Notes: a model not told the origin generated them from the sequence alone. A DNA stretch of 64,000 bases from Dokdonella sp. (GCF_017744955.1 NZ_JAGIAG010000003.1:186001-250000); one strand, 5' to 3'; positions 50,037-59,932 are shown, counted from the stretch's first letter. A program made the numbers and translations.

Positions 50037-51119
50037 ATGCACATCACTCACGGACGAACAGCGGCCTGGACCGCCGCGCTGGCGGCGTTGCTGTCGTCGA
50101 CGACCCTGGCCCAGACGGCGACGGGCGCACAGGCGCAGGACGCCGCGCGCTGCGTCGACCTCGCCGACGACGCGATCCGCCTGCGCTGCTACGACGCCGC
50201 GATGAAACGCACGCCGGCCGCGCCGCCGCCGGCGCGCGAGACCACGACCGTGCGCAACGAAGTGTTCCCGCACGAGCACGACTCGGAAGGACCGGAGGAA
50301 CATCCGCTGGTCGGTTCCCTGCTCGACAGCCGCTGGGAACTGGACGAGGCGAGCAAGAAGGGCCCGTTCCACATCCGCGCCTACAAGCCGGTCTATCTGC
50401 TGCCGGTGTTCTACACCAGCGACACCAATCAGCGGCCGGCCTCGCCCGCGGCGGGCCGGCAGACGACCGAGTCGCGCAATCTGCAGTCGATCGAGGCCGT
50501 GTACCAGCTGAGCCTGAAAACCAAGCTGTGGGAGAACCTCTTCGGCGACAACGGCGATCTGTGGACCGGCTACACGCAAGTCTCGCATTGGCAGATCTAC
50601 AACGACGCCGAATCGCGCCCGTTCAGCGAGACCAACTACGAGCCGGAAGTGACGCTGGCGTTCCGCACCGGCTACGAGCTGTTCGGCTGGAACGGTCGCC
50701 TGCTGGGCGTTACCGTCAACCACCAGTCCAACGGCCAGAGCCAGCCGCTGTCGCGCAGCTGGAACCGCGTCATGCTGAACCTGGGTTTCGAGCGCGACGG
50801 CTGGACGCTGATGCTGCGTCCGTGGTGGCGTGTGCACGACACCGACGACGACAACCCGGACATCAGCGACTACGTCGGCCGCGGCGACCTGCAGCTGGTG
50901 CATCAATGGAACGGCCACGAGTTCGCGCTGATGGCGCGCCACACGCTGCGCGGCGGCGACCGCTCGCGCGGCGCGCTGCAGTTCGACTGGGCATTCCCGA
51001 TCTCCGGCGAACTGCGCGGCCACTTGCAACTCTTCGACGGCTACGGCCAGAGCCTGATCGACTACAACCACCGCGCCTGGTACTTCGGCCTCGGCGTGTC
51101 GTTGATCGAGTGGTATTGA
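50037..51119 (+). CDS. pldA: Outer-membrane phospholipase A (OMPLA)
   Basis: This 360-residue outer-membrane beta-barrel phospholipase is calcium-dependent and active as a dimer on misplaced phospholipids. It has a signal sequence (WTAALAALLSSTTLAQ) and an N-terminal cysteine-containing region (CVDLADDAIRLRCYD). The catalytic triad is H229, S231 and N243 in NHQSNGQSQPLSRSWNR, the same spacing as H142/S144/N156 in E. coli. The barrel ends in SLIEWY with terminal aromatic residues. The secreted EF-hand protein upstream may be a calcium-related partner; that is inference. Confidence 0.95.
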   Translation: MHITHGRTAAWTAALAALLSSTTLAQTATGAQAQDAARCVDLADDAIRLRCYDAAMKRTPAAPPPARETTTVRNEVFPHEHDSEGPEEHPLVGSLLDSRWELDEASKKGPFHIRAYKPVYLLPVFYTSDTNQRPASPAAGRQTTESRNLQSIEAVYQLSLKTKLWENLFGDNGDLWTGYTQVSHWQIYNDAESRPFSETNYEPEVTLAFRTGYELFGWNGRLLGVTVNHQSNGQSQPLSRSWNRVMLNLGFERDGWTLMLRPWWRVHDTDDDNPDISDYVGRGDLQLVHQWNGHEFALMARHTLRGGDRSRGALQFDWAFPISGELRGHLQLFDGYGQSLIDYNHRAWYFGLGVSLIEWY

Positions 51120-51183
51120 AGTCCGCCGGGACGCGGACGCTCCGAGCCGTGCCGAAGCGTCCGTACGCCGACTTCCGCGGACC

Positions 51184-52533
<1,350 letters not shown>

Positions 52534-52558
52534 TCACTCCCCGCCTGCGTGTGCGACG

Positions 52559-53116
52559 CTAGCGACGCCCGAGCCACCACGCCATCGCGACGCCGGCGAG
52601 CAGCCAGCCGATGCCCTGGTCGATCAAGCCGGCGAACACGAACTCGCCCGGAAAGCGGTACCAGGTCCATTGCGGCACCAGATTGGCCAGCCAGCCGAAC
52701 ACGCCGATCGCGCCGGCGCCGAGCGCGCGCCGGCCGAAGCTCCAGGCGGTCGCGGCCAGCAGGCAGGCGGCGATCAGCGCGGCGAGGAAGTTGGTCACGA
52801 ATTGCGTGCCGAGTTCCCTGCCCATGCTGCCGGCGTCCTGGATCGGCGGCGCGACCACGACGAACGCGTACGGATTCGCCTTGGCCTTGTCGGCCCAGGC
52901 CTTGGTCGCTGCCTCGTCGCCCATCTTCGCGCTGTCGATGTGCGGTAGATGGTAGATGCCGGGCTGGCCGAGTCCGCTGCTCACCACCGACAGCACGGCG
53001 TCCTCGTTCTGCGGCGCGCGAAAGCCCATTTCGCCGATCGGCAGCAGCATGTGCGACACGAATTGCCAGACGAACAACACGACGGCGGCGAGCAACGCCG
53101 CGACGACGATGCGCAT
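52559..53116 (-). CDS. Unknown inner-membrane protein
   Basis: This 185-residue protein starts with a membrane helix (VVAALLAAVVLFVWQFVSH), then a soluble loop with no strongly conserved motif (about 30-100, including VLSVVSSGLGQPGIYHL). Three further hydrophobic segments are NFLAALIAACLLAATAW, AIGVFGWLANLVPQWTWYRF and LIDQGIGWLLAGVAMAWW. The last two resemble DUF1761-like membrane proteins, but I cannot confirm this. It is separate from serS (97 bp) and from the neighbouring DUF6958-like gene (109 bp). Confidence 0.72.
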   Translation of the reverse strand: MRIVVAALLAAVVLFVWQFVSHMLLPIGEMGFRAPQNEDAVLSVVSSGLGQPGIYHLPHIDSAKMGDEAATKAWADKAKANPYAFVVVAPPIQDAGSMGRELGTQFVTNFLAALIAACLLAATAWSFGRRALGAGAIGVFGWLANLVPQWTWYRFPGEFVFAGLIDQGIGWLLAGVAMAWWLGRR

Positions 53117-53225
53117 GGAACACCTCCCCGGTCAGACGTCGGCGCACGCTACGCCGGCACCGTGCGGGCTGCACGCCGCGTAGCAGCACGTCGCGTGCGC
53201 TCGATCGACGAGCCCCCAGCCGGGT

Positions 53226-53528
53226 TCAGCCCGGCCCGCTCCGGTACAGATGCACCGGCTTGACGGCCGCGCGCCGGACGATGCCCTTCGCCTCCAGGTC
53301 GAGCTGGACCGCCTTCAACCACCACCCGGCGGTCTTGCCTTGAGGGAAGAGTTCGTCCGGCAGCAGCGGCAACAGCGCCTGTTTCGCGTCGGCGACCGTC
53401 AGCCCCGGCGCGCGCGTCGGCAGTATGCGCAGCAGCGCCTGGCGCATCGCCTGGTATTTGGGGCGGTCGACGCGCTCGGTCCGCCCGGGCGTGTTGACGT
53501 TCTCGATCTCGATCTTGTCGTCAGGCAT
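53226..53528 (-). CDS. DUF6958-like small protein
   Basis: This 100-residue soluble protein has a compact conserved pattern: KYQAMRQALLRILP, GLTVADAKQALLPLLPDELFPQG, GWWLKAVQLDLEAKGIVRR. It resembles the DUF6958 family (assignment by pattern, not certain). The function is unknown; the WW-and-LDLEAKG segment may be a winged-helix-like core. Its start overlaps the end of the preceding GFA-like gene by 8 bp, so it is co-expressed with that gene and the TetR regulator. Confidence 0.75.
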   Translation of the reverse strand: MPDDKIEIENVNTPGRTERVDRPKYQAMRQALLRILPTRAPGLTVADAKQALLPLLPDELFPQGKTAGWWLKAVQLDLEAKGIVRRAAVKPVHLYRSGPG

Positions 53529-54057
53529 CGATCTTCCCCGCCACCTCGATCTTCGGATTGCGAAATCCCATCGCGACCCACGCCGCGAACAGCTTCGCGT
53601 AGAACGACACGGTGTGGCTTTTCAGATTGGGGATGTCGTCCGGCAACGCGGACGCATCGGGCAGGTCGCCGACCATCGTCCGCAACTGCGGTGCCGGTCG
53701 CGTCGCCGGTGGCCACAGGTGCAGATAGAGGCTGAGCCAGTGCGCGCCCTTCAGCTCGAGGAAGACCGGCGTGTTGCAGCACGTCGCGACGACGCGGCGC
53801 GAACCCGCCGCGGCGGAGAGCCGGAATTCGTGCAGGTGCTCCGCGCCGGACACGATGCGGACGCGATCCTTGCGGTATTCCGCGCAAGGCGTCGCGCCGC
53901 AGGCGGTGAGGACGCTGCGCGCGCCGGGAAGTTCGGCGAGCCGTTCTGCCGCTGCGCGGCAGCTGTCGCACACGCATTCGGAGACCAGGATCGGCGCTCC
54001 CTGCACCTCGATGCGCGTCGTGCCGCAGGCGCATCCGAGAGTCGTGGTCGTGTTCAT
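53521..54057 (-). CDS. GFA/CENP-V-like zinc protein (DUF6151-like)
   Basis: This 178-residue protein has cysteine pairs typical of the GFA/CENP-V zinc fold: LGCACGTTRIEV near residues 7-18 and SECVCDSCRAAAERL near 27-41, with ATCCNTPVFLEL about residue 92. Such proteins bind two zinc ions, and some act on glutathione-linked aldehydes. The C-terminal part (HTVSFYAKLFAAWVAMGFRNPKIEV) suggests the DUF6151 branch. It is the second gene of the TetR operon; the ATG at 54057 overlaps the TetR stop (ATGA). A detoxification role is inferred. Confidence 0.82.
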   Translation of the reverse strand: MNTTTTLGCACGTTRIEVQGAPILVSECVCDSCRAAAERLAELPGARSVLTACGATPCAEYRKDRVRIVSGAEHLHEFRLSAAAGSRRVVATCCNTPVFLELKGAHWLSLYLHLWPPATRPAPQLRTMVGDLPDASALPDDIPNLKSHTVSFYAKLFAAWVAMGFRNPKIEVAGKIDA

Positions 54058-54689
54058 GTCGGCGCGTCCTGTGCGATGTGGAACAGGTGCCGGATGTATC
54101 GGTCCAGGTGATCGAGGCTTTCGCGCGCGAGTCCGGAATCGTTGCCGGCCTTGGCCAGGACGAAGCCGCCTTGCAGGACCGCCTGCGTGTGCCGCGCGAG
54201 GCTCGCGGCGGTCCAGTCGCCGGTGATGCCGCGCTCGCGCCGCGCGGTGTCGATGTCCGCTTCCAGCGTGGCCGTGTGGCCGAAGAGGCTGCGGCCGCAG
54301 GCATCGCGGATGGCGGGCGCGCTGGCGTGGACCTCCTGCGCCAGCGTGCCGGCCAGACAGGTGAACTCGGCCGGTTCGCCGACGATGATCGCCTTGCGGA
54401 ACGCGACGTAGTCGAGCACGCGCTGCAAGGCATCGGGCGAATCGTGATACGGCGCGGCCTCGAAGAAGCGCGTCGTCGTCTCGGCCCAGAACTCGGCGGC
54501 GGCGACGCCGAGGGCGTCCTTGCTCTCGAAATGATGGAAGAACGCGCCCTTGGTGACGCCGGCCGCGCGGCACAGATCGTCGACCGTGGTGGCGGCGAAG
54601 CCCTGCGCGCGGACGAGATCGCGCGCGGCTTCCAGCAGGCGGATACGCGCATTGCCGCGTTCGGGGGATTGTCGGGTCGGTCTTGGCAT
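54054..54689 (-). CDS. TetR-family repressor
   Basis: This 211-residue TetR/AcrR regulator has the N-terminal helix-turn-helix ARDLVRAQGFAATTVDDLCRAAGVTKGAFFHHF and a C-terminal ligand domain with CLAGTLAQEVHASAPAIRDAC. It is the first gene of a three-gene operon with GFA-like and DUF6958-like proteins. A palindrome sits within its own promoter, the usual autorepression arrangement. The regulator has a Cys-containing ligand domain, so it could sense an electrophile; that is only an inference. Confidence 0.93.
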   Translation of the reverse strand: MPRPTRQSPERGNARIRLLEAARDLVRAQGFAATTVDDLCRAAGVTKGAFFHHFESKDALGVAAAEFWAETTTRFFEAAPYHDSPDALQRVLDYVAFRKAIIVGEPAEFTCLAGTLAQEVHASAPAIRDACGRSLFGHTATLEADIDTARRERGITGDWTAASLARHTQAVLQGGFVLAKAGNDSGLARESLDHLDRYIRHLFHIAQDAPT

Positions 54690-54695
54690 GCCGGA

Positions 54696-54723
54696 AAAAT
54701 ACCATACGGTCGGTATGTGTCAA
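54696..54723 (-). promoter_or_regulatory. TetR operon promoter with an operator in the spacer
   Basis: On the minus strand, TTGACA (54718-54723), a 16-bp spacer and TATTTT (54696-54701) make a good sigma-70 promoter. The spacer is largely filled by the palindrome CATACCGACCGTATG (54703-54717), the typical TetR site form, so repressor binding would block RNA polymerase directly. Confidence 0.82.
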
Positions 54724-54852
54724 CCGCCTCGGGGCGAGCGCTGCGCTTTTTCGAAGCGCGCAGCCGTGGAGGGTCAAACCGATGCGCCGGCAGCAGCGAA
54801 CGGGTCGTCGACGCGGAGAACGCGAGCCGGCCGAACCGATCGCGGCGGTCGT

Positions 54853-56067
54853 CTACGTTCGAACCGGATCCGCGCGCAGCACCCAGGTCTTCAGCAGCAC
54901 GGCCGCCAGCAGAGCGCAGGCGGAGCCGAACGCGAACGCCGCGCCCGGCGACAGCATCGACCACAGCCAGCCGAACAGCAGCGACGCCGGCAGCAGCAGG
55001 ATTCCGGCGACCAGGTTGTACCAGCCGAACGCGGTGCCGCTCAGCTCGCGCGGCACCAGATCGGCGACCAGCGCCTTCTCGGTACCTTCCAGCGCCGCCG
55101 TGACGACGCCGTAGCCGGCGAAGGCGAGCCACAGCGCCCAGTCCGCGCTCGGCAGGCGGCCGATCGCGAAATAGGCGATCGCGTAGGCGAACCAGGCCAG
55201 TGCCAGCGTGTCGGCGCGGCCGTAGCGGTCCGACAACGCCGACAGCGGCGTCGACAGCAGCGCCGCGACGAACGAGAACAACGCCCACATCAGCGTCGTA
55301 CGCGTCGCGTCGGCGCCGAGTTCGTTCGCGCGCAACAACAGGAACATGTTGGAGGAATTGCCGAGCGTGAACAGACCGAGCGCGAACAGGTAGCGCCGGA
55401 ACGCCGGCGGCATGCCGGCCAGGGTCCAGCGTATCGGCGCCTTCGACGGCAACGGCGCGCGCTCGGGCTCCGGCACCTTCAGCGCGAGCACCAGCACGAG
55501 CAGTGCCGGCACGATCGACAGCAGGAACACGGTGCGCAAATCGAGACCGGCCGCGAGCAGACCCGCCGCGGCGAGCGGACCGATCACCGCGCCGAAATTG
55601 TCCATCGAGCGATGGAAGCCGAATGCGAGGCCGCGCCGCTGCGGCTCGACGCTGAGGCTGATCAACGCGTCACGCGGCGCCGAACGCAGCCCTTTGCCGA
55701 TGCGGTCGGCGACGCGGCAGGCGAGCACGCCGAACCAGCTCGTCGCGAGCCCGATCAAGGGTCGTGCGAAACCGGCGAGGCCGTAGCCGGCGATGACCCA
55801 CGCACGCGCGCGGCCGCTGCGATCGGCGAGCACGCCTGCGAACAGCTTGAGCAGGCTCGACGCAGCCTCGGCGATGCCCTCGATCACGCCCAAGGCCTTC
55901 GGCCCGACCATCAGCACGGAAGCCAGATACAGCGGCACCAGCGGATAGATCATGTCGCTGGCGGCGTCGTTGACGAGGCTGATCGCGGCCAGCAGCCAGA
56001 CCGTGCGCGGCAGCGAACGCACGTCGCGGATCACCGGACTTCGCCTCGATCGGACATGCGGCAGCAC
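54853..56067 (-). CDS. MFS transporter
   Basis: This 404-residue major facilitator protein has twelve hydrophobic segments and the family A motif as GVLADRSGRARAWVIAGYG after helix 2. Loop 8-9 carries LSDRYGRADTLALAW. Other typical segments are ISLVNDAASDMIYPLVPLYL and RVADRIGKGLRSAPRDAL, the latter often seen in MFS proteins of unknown substrate that resemble drug/H+ antiporters. No coupling gene stands next to it; the substrate is unknown. The ATG at 56067 gives the N-terminal MLPHVRSRR cytoplasmic tail. Confidence 0.9.
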   Translation of the reverse strand: MLPHVRSRRSPVIRDVRSLPRTVWLLAAISLVNDAASDMIYPLVPLYLASVLMVGPKALGVIEGIAEAASSLLKLFAGVLADRSGRARAWVIAGYGLAGFARPLIGLATSWFGVLACRVADRIGKGLRSAPRDALISLSVEPQRRGLAFGFHRSMDNFGAVIGPLAAAGLLAAGLDLRTVFLLSIVPALLVLVLALKVPEPERAPLPSKAPIRWTLAGMPPAFRRYLFALGLFTLGNSSNMFLLLRANELGADATRTTLMWALFSFVAALLSTPLSALSDRYGRADTLALAWFAYAIAYFAIGRLPSADWALWLAFAGYGVVTAALEGTEKALVADLVPRELSGTAFGWYNLVAGILLLPASLLFGWLWSMLSPGAAFAFGSACALLAAVLLKTWVLRADPVRT

Positions 56068-56118
56068 CTTGCGTGGAATGCCGCATTATGGCGTCGGTCG
56101 GGGCCGTGAAGAAGAAGC

Positions 56119-56200
56119 GTTTCTCGCGGAGACGCAGAGAAAGACAAGGGAGTTTCTGCTTCGCTCTCTGCGTCCCCTGCGTCTCTGCGAGAAAAATTCT
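56119..56200. repeat. CTCGCAGAG-type dispersed repeat, copy 6
   Basis: Arms GCGTTTCTCGCGGAGACGCA and CTGCGTCTCTGCGAGAAAAA, with CAGAGAAAG/CTCTCTGCG in between, form a long imperfect hairpin. It sits between the two MFS genes, just outside the 3' end of the second. Confidence 0.92.
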
Positions 56201-56212
56201 TTCCAATTGCCG

Positions 56213-57484
56213 TCAAGCGACGGCAAGTCGCGGGTGCCGCGTCCCGCGAACCTGCAAGGCGAGCACGGCTGCGACCAGCCCGGTGCCGCCGGCGATGAGG
56301 AAGGCGTAGAAGTAGTCGCCCTGCACCGTGCGCATCGCGCCGGCGAAGAACGCCGCCGCGGCCGCGCCGAGCTGGTGGCCGGCGACGATCCAGCCGAACA
56401 CGATCGGCGCCTCGTGTTCGCCGAACGATTCGTTGGCGAGCTTCAGCGTCGGCGGCACGGTGGCGATCCAGTCCAGTCCGTAGAACACGGTGAACACGCC
56501 CAGGCTGTAGAACGAGAAATCCGAAAACGGCAGGAACATCAGCGACAGCCCGCGCAGGCCGTAGTACATGAAGAGCAGCTTGCGCGGGTCGTAGCGATCG
56601 GTCAGCCAGCCGGACAGCGTCGTGCCGATCAGGTCGAACGCGCCCATCGCCGCGAGCAAGCCCGCGGCCTGCACCTCGGCCAGGCCGCGATCGCTGCACA
56701 GCGCGATGAAATGCGTGCCGACCAGGCCGTTGGTGGTGAAGCCGCAGATGAAGAACGTGCCGATCAGGAACCAGAAGTCGCGCCGCTTCGTCGCGCGCGC
56801 GAGCGTGCCGAAGGCCGCCTGCAGCAGGCCGTCCGCAGCGGGCTCCGGCCGCACCGTCGCGTCGGCGGCGGCGCCGTACGGCTTCAGGCCGACGTCGGCG
56901 GGACGCTCCGGCAGCAGCCACAGCGCGAGCGGAATCAGCGCCGCGCTGGCGGCGGCGACGACGAGTACCACCGGCCTCCATCCACCGGATTCGGCCAGCG
57001 CCGCCAGCATCGGCATGAAGATCAAGGTGCCGGTGGCCGTGCTCGCGGTGAGCAGGCCCATGACCAGGCCGCGGCGCGCGACGAACCAGCGGTTCACCAC
57101 CATCGCACCGAGCACCATCGCGACGCAGCCGGAGCCGAGGCCGGACAGCACGCCCCAGGTCAGGATCAGATGCAGCGGCCGCGTCATCAGCGCGCTCGCG
57201 GCGGTCGACGCCGCCATCAGCACCAGCGCCGTGACCAGCACGCGGCGGATGCCGAAGCGCTGCATCAAGGCCGCCGCGAAAGGACCGGCGAGGCCGTACA
57301 GGAAGATGCCGACCGCCGCCGACAGCGAGATCACGTCGCGGCTCCAGCCGAACGCGCGTTCCAGCGGCACGATCATCACGCCCGGCGCCGAACGCAGCCC
57401 CGCCGAGGCGAGCAGGGCGACGAAGATCACGCCGGCCACGACGTAGGCGTAGTTCTGGCCGAGCCTTCTCGCGAGAGCTATCAT
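56213..57484 (-). CDS. MFS transporter controlled by the divergent TetR protein
   Basis: This 423-residue major facilitator protein has about twelve helices. It includes FGWSRDVISLSAAVGIFLYGLAGPF and SGLGSGCVAMVLGAMVVNRWF, features of the MCT-like/oxalate-formate antiporter branch, and GWLTDRYDPRKLLFMYYGLRG as motif A-like loop. The substrate is unknown. Its start codon (57484) lies 2 bp from a perfect 16-bp palindrome, so it must be under direct control of the divergent TetR gene. The C-terminus (RGTRHPRLAVA) ends 13 bp from a repeat copy. Confidence 0.9.
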   Translation of the reverse strand: MIALARRLGQNYAYVVAGVIFVALLASAGLRSAPGVMIVPLERAFGWSRDVISLSAAVGIFLYGLAGPFAAALMQRFGIRRVLVTALVLMAASTAASALMTRPLHLILTWGVLSGLGSGCVAMVLGAMVVNRWFVARRGLVMGLLTASTATGTLIFMPMLAALAESGGWRPVVLVVAAASAALIPLALWLLPERPADVGLKPYGAAADATVRPEPAADGLLQAAFGTLARATKRRDFWFLIGTFFICGFTTNGLVGTHFIALCSDRGLAEVQAAGLLAAMGAFDLIGTTLSGWLTDRYDPRKLLFMYYGLRGLSLMFLPFSDFSFYSLGVFTVFYGLDWIATVPPTLKLANESFGEHEAPIVFGWIVAGHQLGAAAAAFFAGAMRTVQGDYFYAFLIAGGTGLVAAVLALQVRGTRHPRLAVA

Positions 57485-57486
57485 GT

Positions 57487-57535
57487 TACGTACCGGTACG
57501 TAGTTGGCGCCATTGATGTTACTGACCGGTACGTA
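57487..57535. promoter_or_regulatory. Two TetR operators between the MFS and TetR genes
   Basis: TACGTACCGGTACGTA (57487-57502) is a perfect 16-bp palindrome. TACTGACCGGTACGTA (57520-57535) is a second copy with two left-arm changes. Their centres are 33 bp apart, about three helical turns. The first lies almost at the MFS start codon, so transcripts there would have hardly any leader. They are the likely binding sites of the TetR protein encoded at 57620. Confidence 0.88.
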
Positions 57536-57619
57536 TCACAGTCAAGCGGGTACGCGAATCTCGCCGAGGACGGCACACGGCACGTACGCGCATCCGCGGA
57601 CCCTTTCCGGGAAACCATC

Positions 57620-58270
57620 GTGAGCAGCCGCAAGACACCGTCCAGATCCGCCTCCTCCGCCACGCCGCCGCGCGCGATCGATCGCATCCGCGCGGTCGCC
57701 GACGACATGTTCTATCGCGAAGGCATCCGCGCGATCGGCGTCGACGAGATCGTCACCCGCGCCGGCGTGACCAAGCCGAGCCTGTATCGCAGCTTCGCCT
57801 CGAAGGACGAACTCGCCGCGGCGTATCTGCGCGACTACGAAGCGGCGTTCTGGGAGCGCTTCGACGCCGCCGCGAAGGGACACGAGCACGATCCACGCGC
57901 GCACCTGCTCGCCTATTTCGAGGGACTCGCGCAGCGCGCCTCGAAAGGCGGCTATCGCGGCTGCGGCCTGACCAATGCGGCGGTCGAATATCCGCAGGCC
58001 GAACACCCCGCGCGCAAGGTCGCCGAGGCGAACAAGCGCGCGCTGCGCAGCCGCCTGGCGGCGATGGCGAAGGACATGGGCGCGGCCGACGCGCAAGCGC
58101 TCGGCGACGGCTTGCTGCTGCTGCTCGAAGGCGCGTATGCGAGCGGCCAGCTGTTCGGCAAGGGCGGCCCGGTGCGCTCGCTGGTCGAGAACGCGCAGCG
58201 TCTGATCGACGCGAGCGTCTCTCCTGCCAGGGTGCGGAAGAAAACTTCTGACGCGGATCGACGCGGATAA
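57620..58270 (+). CDS. TetR-family regulator (divergent to MFS gene)
   Basis: This 216-residue TetR regulator starts at GTG 57620 with GGGAAA upstream. The helix-turn-helix is residues about 25-65 (VADDMFYREGIRAIGVDEI, GVTKPSLYRSFASKDELAAAYL), and a ligand domain follows (RASKGGYRGCGLTNAAVEYP). The last ten residues (KKTSDADRRG) are encoded by the repeat element that begins at its 3' end, so the C-terminus has been rewritten by repeat insertion. It likely represses the divergent MFS gene through two operators between them. Confidence 0.92.
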   Translation: MSSRKTPSRSASSATPPRAIDRIRAVADDMFYREGIRAIGVDEIVTRAGVTKPSLYRSFASKDELAAAYLRDYEAAFWERFDAAAKGHEHDPRAHLLAYFEGLAQRASKGGYRGCGLTNAAVEYPQAEHPARKVAEANKRALRSRLAAMAKDMGAADAQALGDGLLLLLEGAYASGQLFGKGGPVRSLVENAQRLIDASVSPARVRKKTSDADRRG

Positions 58271-58545
58271 AGGCGAATCAGCAAAAAAACAGAATTGCTC
58301 TATCCGTTCCGATCCGCCCAATCCGCGTTCAGCTTTTTGCTTCGACCGAGCCGCCGCTGGTCGAAACGCGCAGCGCCTGGTCGATGCGAGCGTCCCACCC
58401 GCCGGGGTGCGGAAGAAAACTTCTGACGCGAATCGACGCGGATAAAGGCGGATCAGCAAAAAAAGAATTGCTCTATCCGTCCTGATCCGCCCAATCCGCG
58501 TCCAGCCTTCCGCTTCGACGCAAATCAGGAAAACCGGAATTCGCT
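58181..58545. repeat. Tandem repeat spanning tetR and rarA 3' ends, GACGCGGAT-type
   Basis: A unit of about 165 bp starting CTGGTCGAG/CTGGTCGAA occurs at 58181 and again at 58357 (period 176). Each contains ACTTCTGACGCGGATCGACG, GATAAAGGCGGATCAG and the inverted CTGATCCGCCCAATCCGCGT. A third partial unit (58503-58570) runs into the rarA 3' end. The first unit lies in the end of tetR, so the 3' part of tetR was duplicated together with the repeat. The 58271-58545 gap contains only this material. Confidence 0.92.
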
Positions 58546-59910
58546 CTATCGGCTCTTATCCGCGTCCGGCTTTCTCTTCCGCGCTTCCCTCCGCGCCACC
58601 CGCAACGCTTCGAGCTTGTCGCGGAACTTGCCTTCCAGGCCACGCTCGGTCGGCGTGTAGAAGCTGGCGTCGGCGAGTGCGTCCGGTAGGAGCTGCTGGT
58701 CGAGCGCGATGCCGCCTTCGGCATCGTGGTCGTACTGGTAGCCCTGGCCGTAGCCGAGGCCCTTCATCAGCTTGGTCGGCGCGTTGCGCAGGTGCAGCGG
58801 CACCTCCAGCGTGCCGGTCTCGCGCACGAAGCTCTTGACCTGGTTGAACGCCATGTAGGCCGCGTTGCTCTTCGGTGCGACGGCGAGATAGATCGCCAGC
58901 TCCGCGAGGCCGAGTTCGCCTTCGGGACTGCCGAGGCGGTCGTAGGTGTCCCAGGCATCCAGTGCCATGCGCCACGCGCGCGGATCGGCCAGGCCGATGT
59001 CCTCGACCGCCATGCGCGCCAGGCGCCGCGCGAGATAGAGCGGATCGCAGCCGCCGTCGAGCATGCGCGTCAACCAGTACAGCGCGGCGTCCGGGTCGGA
59101 CGAGCGCACGGATTTGTGCAGCGCCGAGATCTGGTCGTAGAACTGCTCGCCGCCCTTGTCGAAGCGGCGCGTGCGATCGGCCAGCACCTGCGCCAGGGTC
59201 GCCTCGTCGACGACGCCGTCCCGGCCGAGTTCGGCGGCGATCTCGAGGAAGGTCAGCGCGCGCCTTACGTCGCCGTCGGCCGCCTGCGCCATCGTCGCCA
59301 GCGCCGCGTCGTCGATGCGGATCCTGCTCGCGCCGAGGCCGTGTTCGGTGTCGGCCAGCGCGCGCTTCAGCGCAGCCAGGATCGCCTCCGCCGGCACCGC
59401 TTCGAGCACGTGCACGCGGCAGCGCGACAGCAGCGCGGAGTTGAGTTCGAACGACGGGTTCTCGGTGGTCGCGCCGACGAACACGATCACGCCGCGCTCG
59501 ATGTGCGGCAGGAACGCGTCCTGCTGCACCTTGTTGAAGCGATGCACCTCGTCGACGAACAACAGGGTACGCACGCCCTGCGCATAGCGCACCTCGGCCT
59601 CGGCCAGCGCGGCGCGCACGTCCGGCAGGCCGGAGAGCACCGCCGAGATGGCGCGGAACTCGGCGTCGGCGTAGCGCGCGAGCAGCAGCGCCAATGTGGT
59701 CTTGCCGCAGCCGGGCGGCCCCCACAGGATCATCGAATGCACGTGGCCGGCCTCGATCGCGCGGCGCAGCGGCGTGTCCGGCCCGAGCAGGCGCGTCTGG
59801 CCGACGATCTCGTCGAGCGAGCGCGGCCGCATGCGCTCGGCGAGCGGCTTCAGACCTTCGGGTTCGGCGAACAGACCGCTGCTGGCGGTCGGGGATTTAC
59901 GGCGGGACAT
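58546..59910 (-). CDS. rarA: Replication-associated recombination protein A (RarA/MgsA)
   Basis: This 454-residue AAA+ ATPase acts at stalled replication forks and is related to clamp loaders. It has Walker A WGPPGCGKTTLA, Walker B LFVDEVHRF, the sensor region GATTENPSFE and the C-terminal tetramerisation region with EDIGLADPRA and KSNAAYMAF. The ATG at 59910 gives MSRRKSPTASSGLF. The final residues (KPDADKSR) are encoded by a dispersed repeat, so the C-terminal end differs from a normal family member. It is followed upstream by the czcD gene on the same strand, 22 bp away. Confidence 0.97.
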   Translation of the reverse strand: MSRRKSPTASSGLFAEPEGLKPLAERMRPRSLDEIVGQTRLLGPDTPLRRAIEAGHVHSMILWGPPGCGKTTLALLLARYADAEFRAISAVLSGLPDVRAALAEAEVRYAQGVRTLLFVDEVHRFNKVQQDAFLPHIERGVIVFVGATTENPSFELNSALLSRCRVHVLEAVPAEAILAALKRALADTEHGLGASRIRIDDAALATMAQAADGDVRRALTFLEIAAELGRDGVVDEATLAQVLADRTRRFDKGGEQFYDQISALHKSVRSSDPDAALYWLTRMLDGGCDPLYLARRLARMAVEDIGLADPRAWRMALDAWDTYDRLGSPEGELGLAELAIYLAVAPKSNAAYMAFNQVKSFVRETGTLEVPLHLRNAPTKLMKGLGYGQGYQYDHDAEGGIALDQQLLPDALADASFYTPTERGLEGKFRDKLEALRVARREARKRKPDADKSR

Positions 59911-59932
59911 GCCGCGATGATACGCATTCCGC

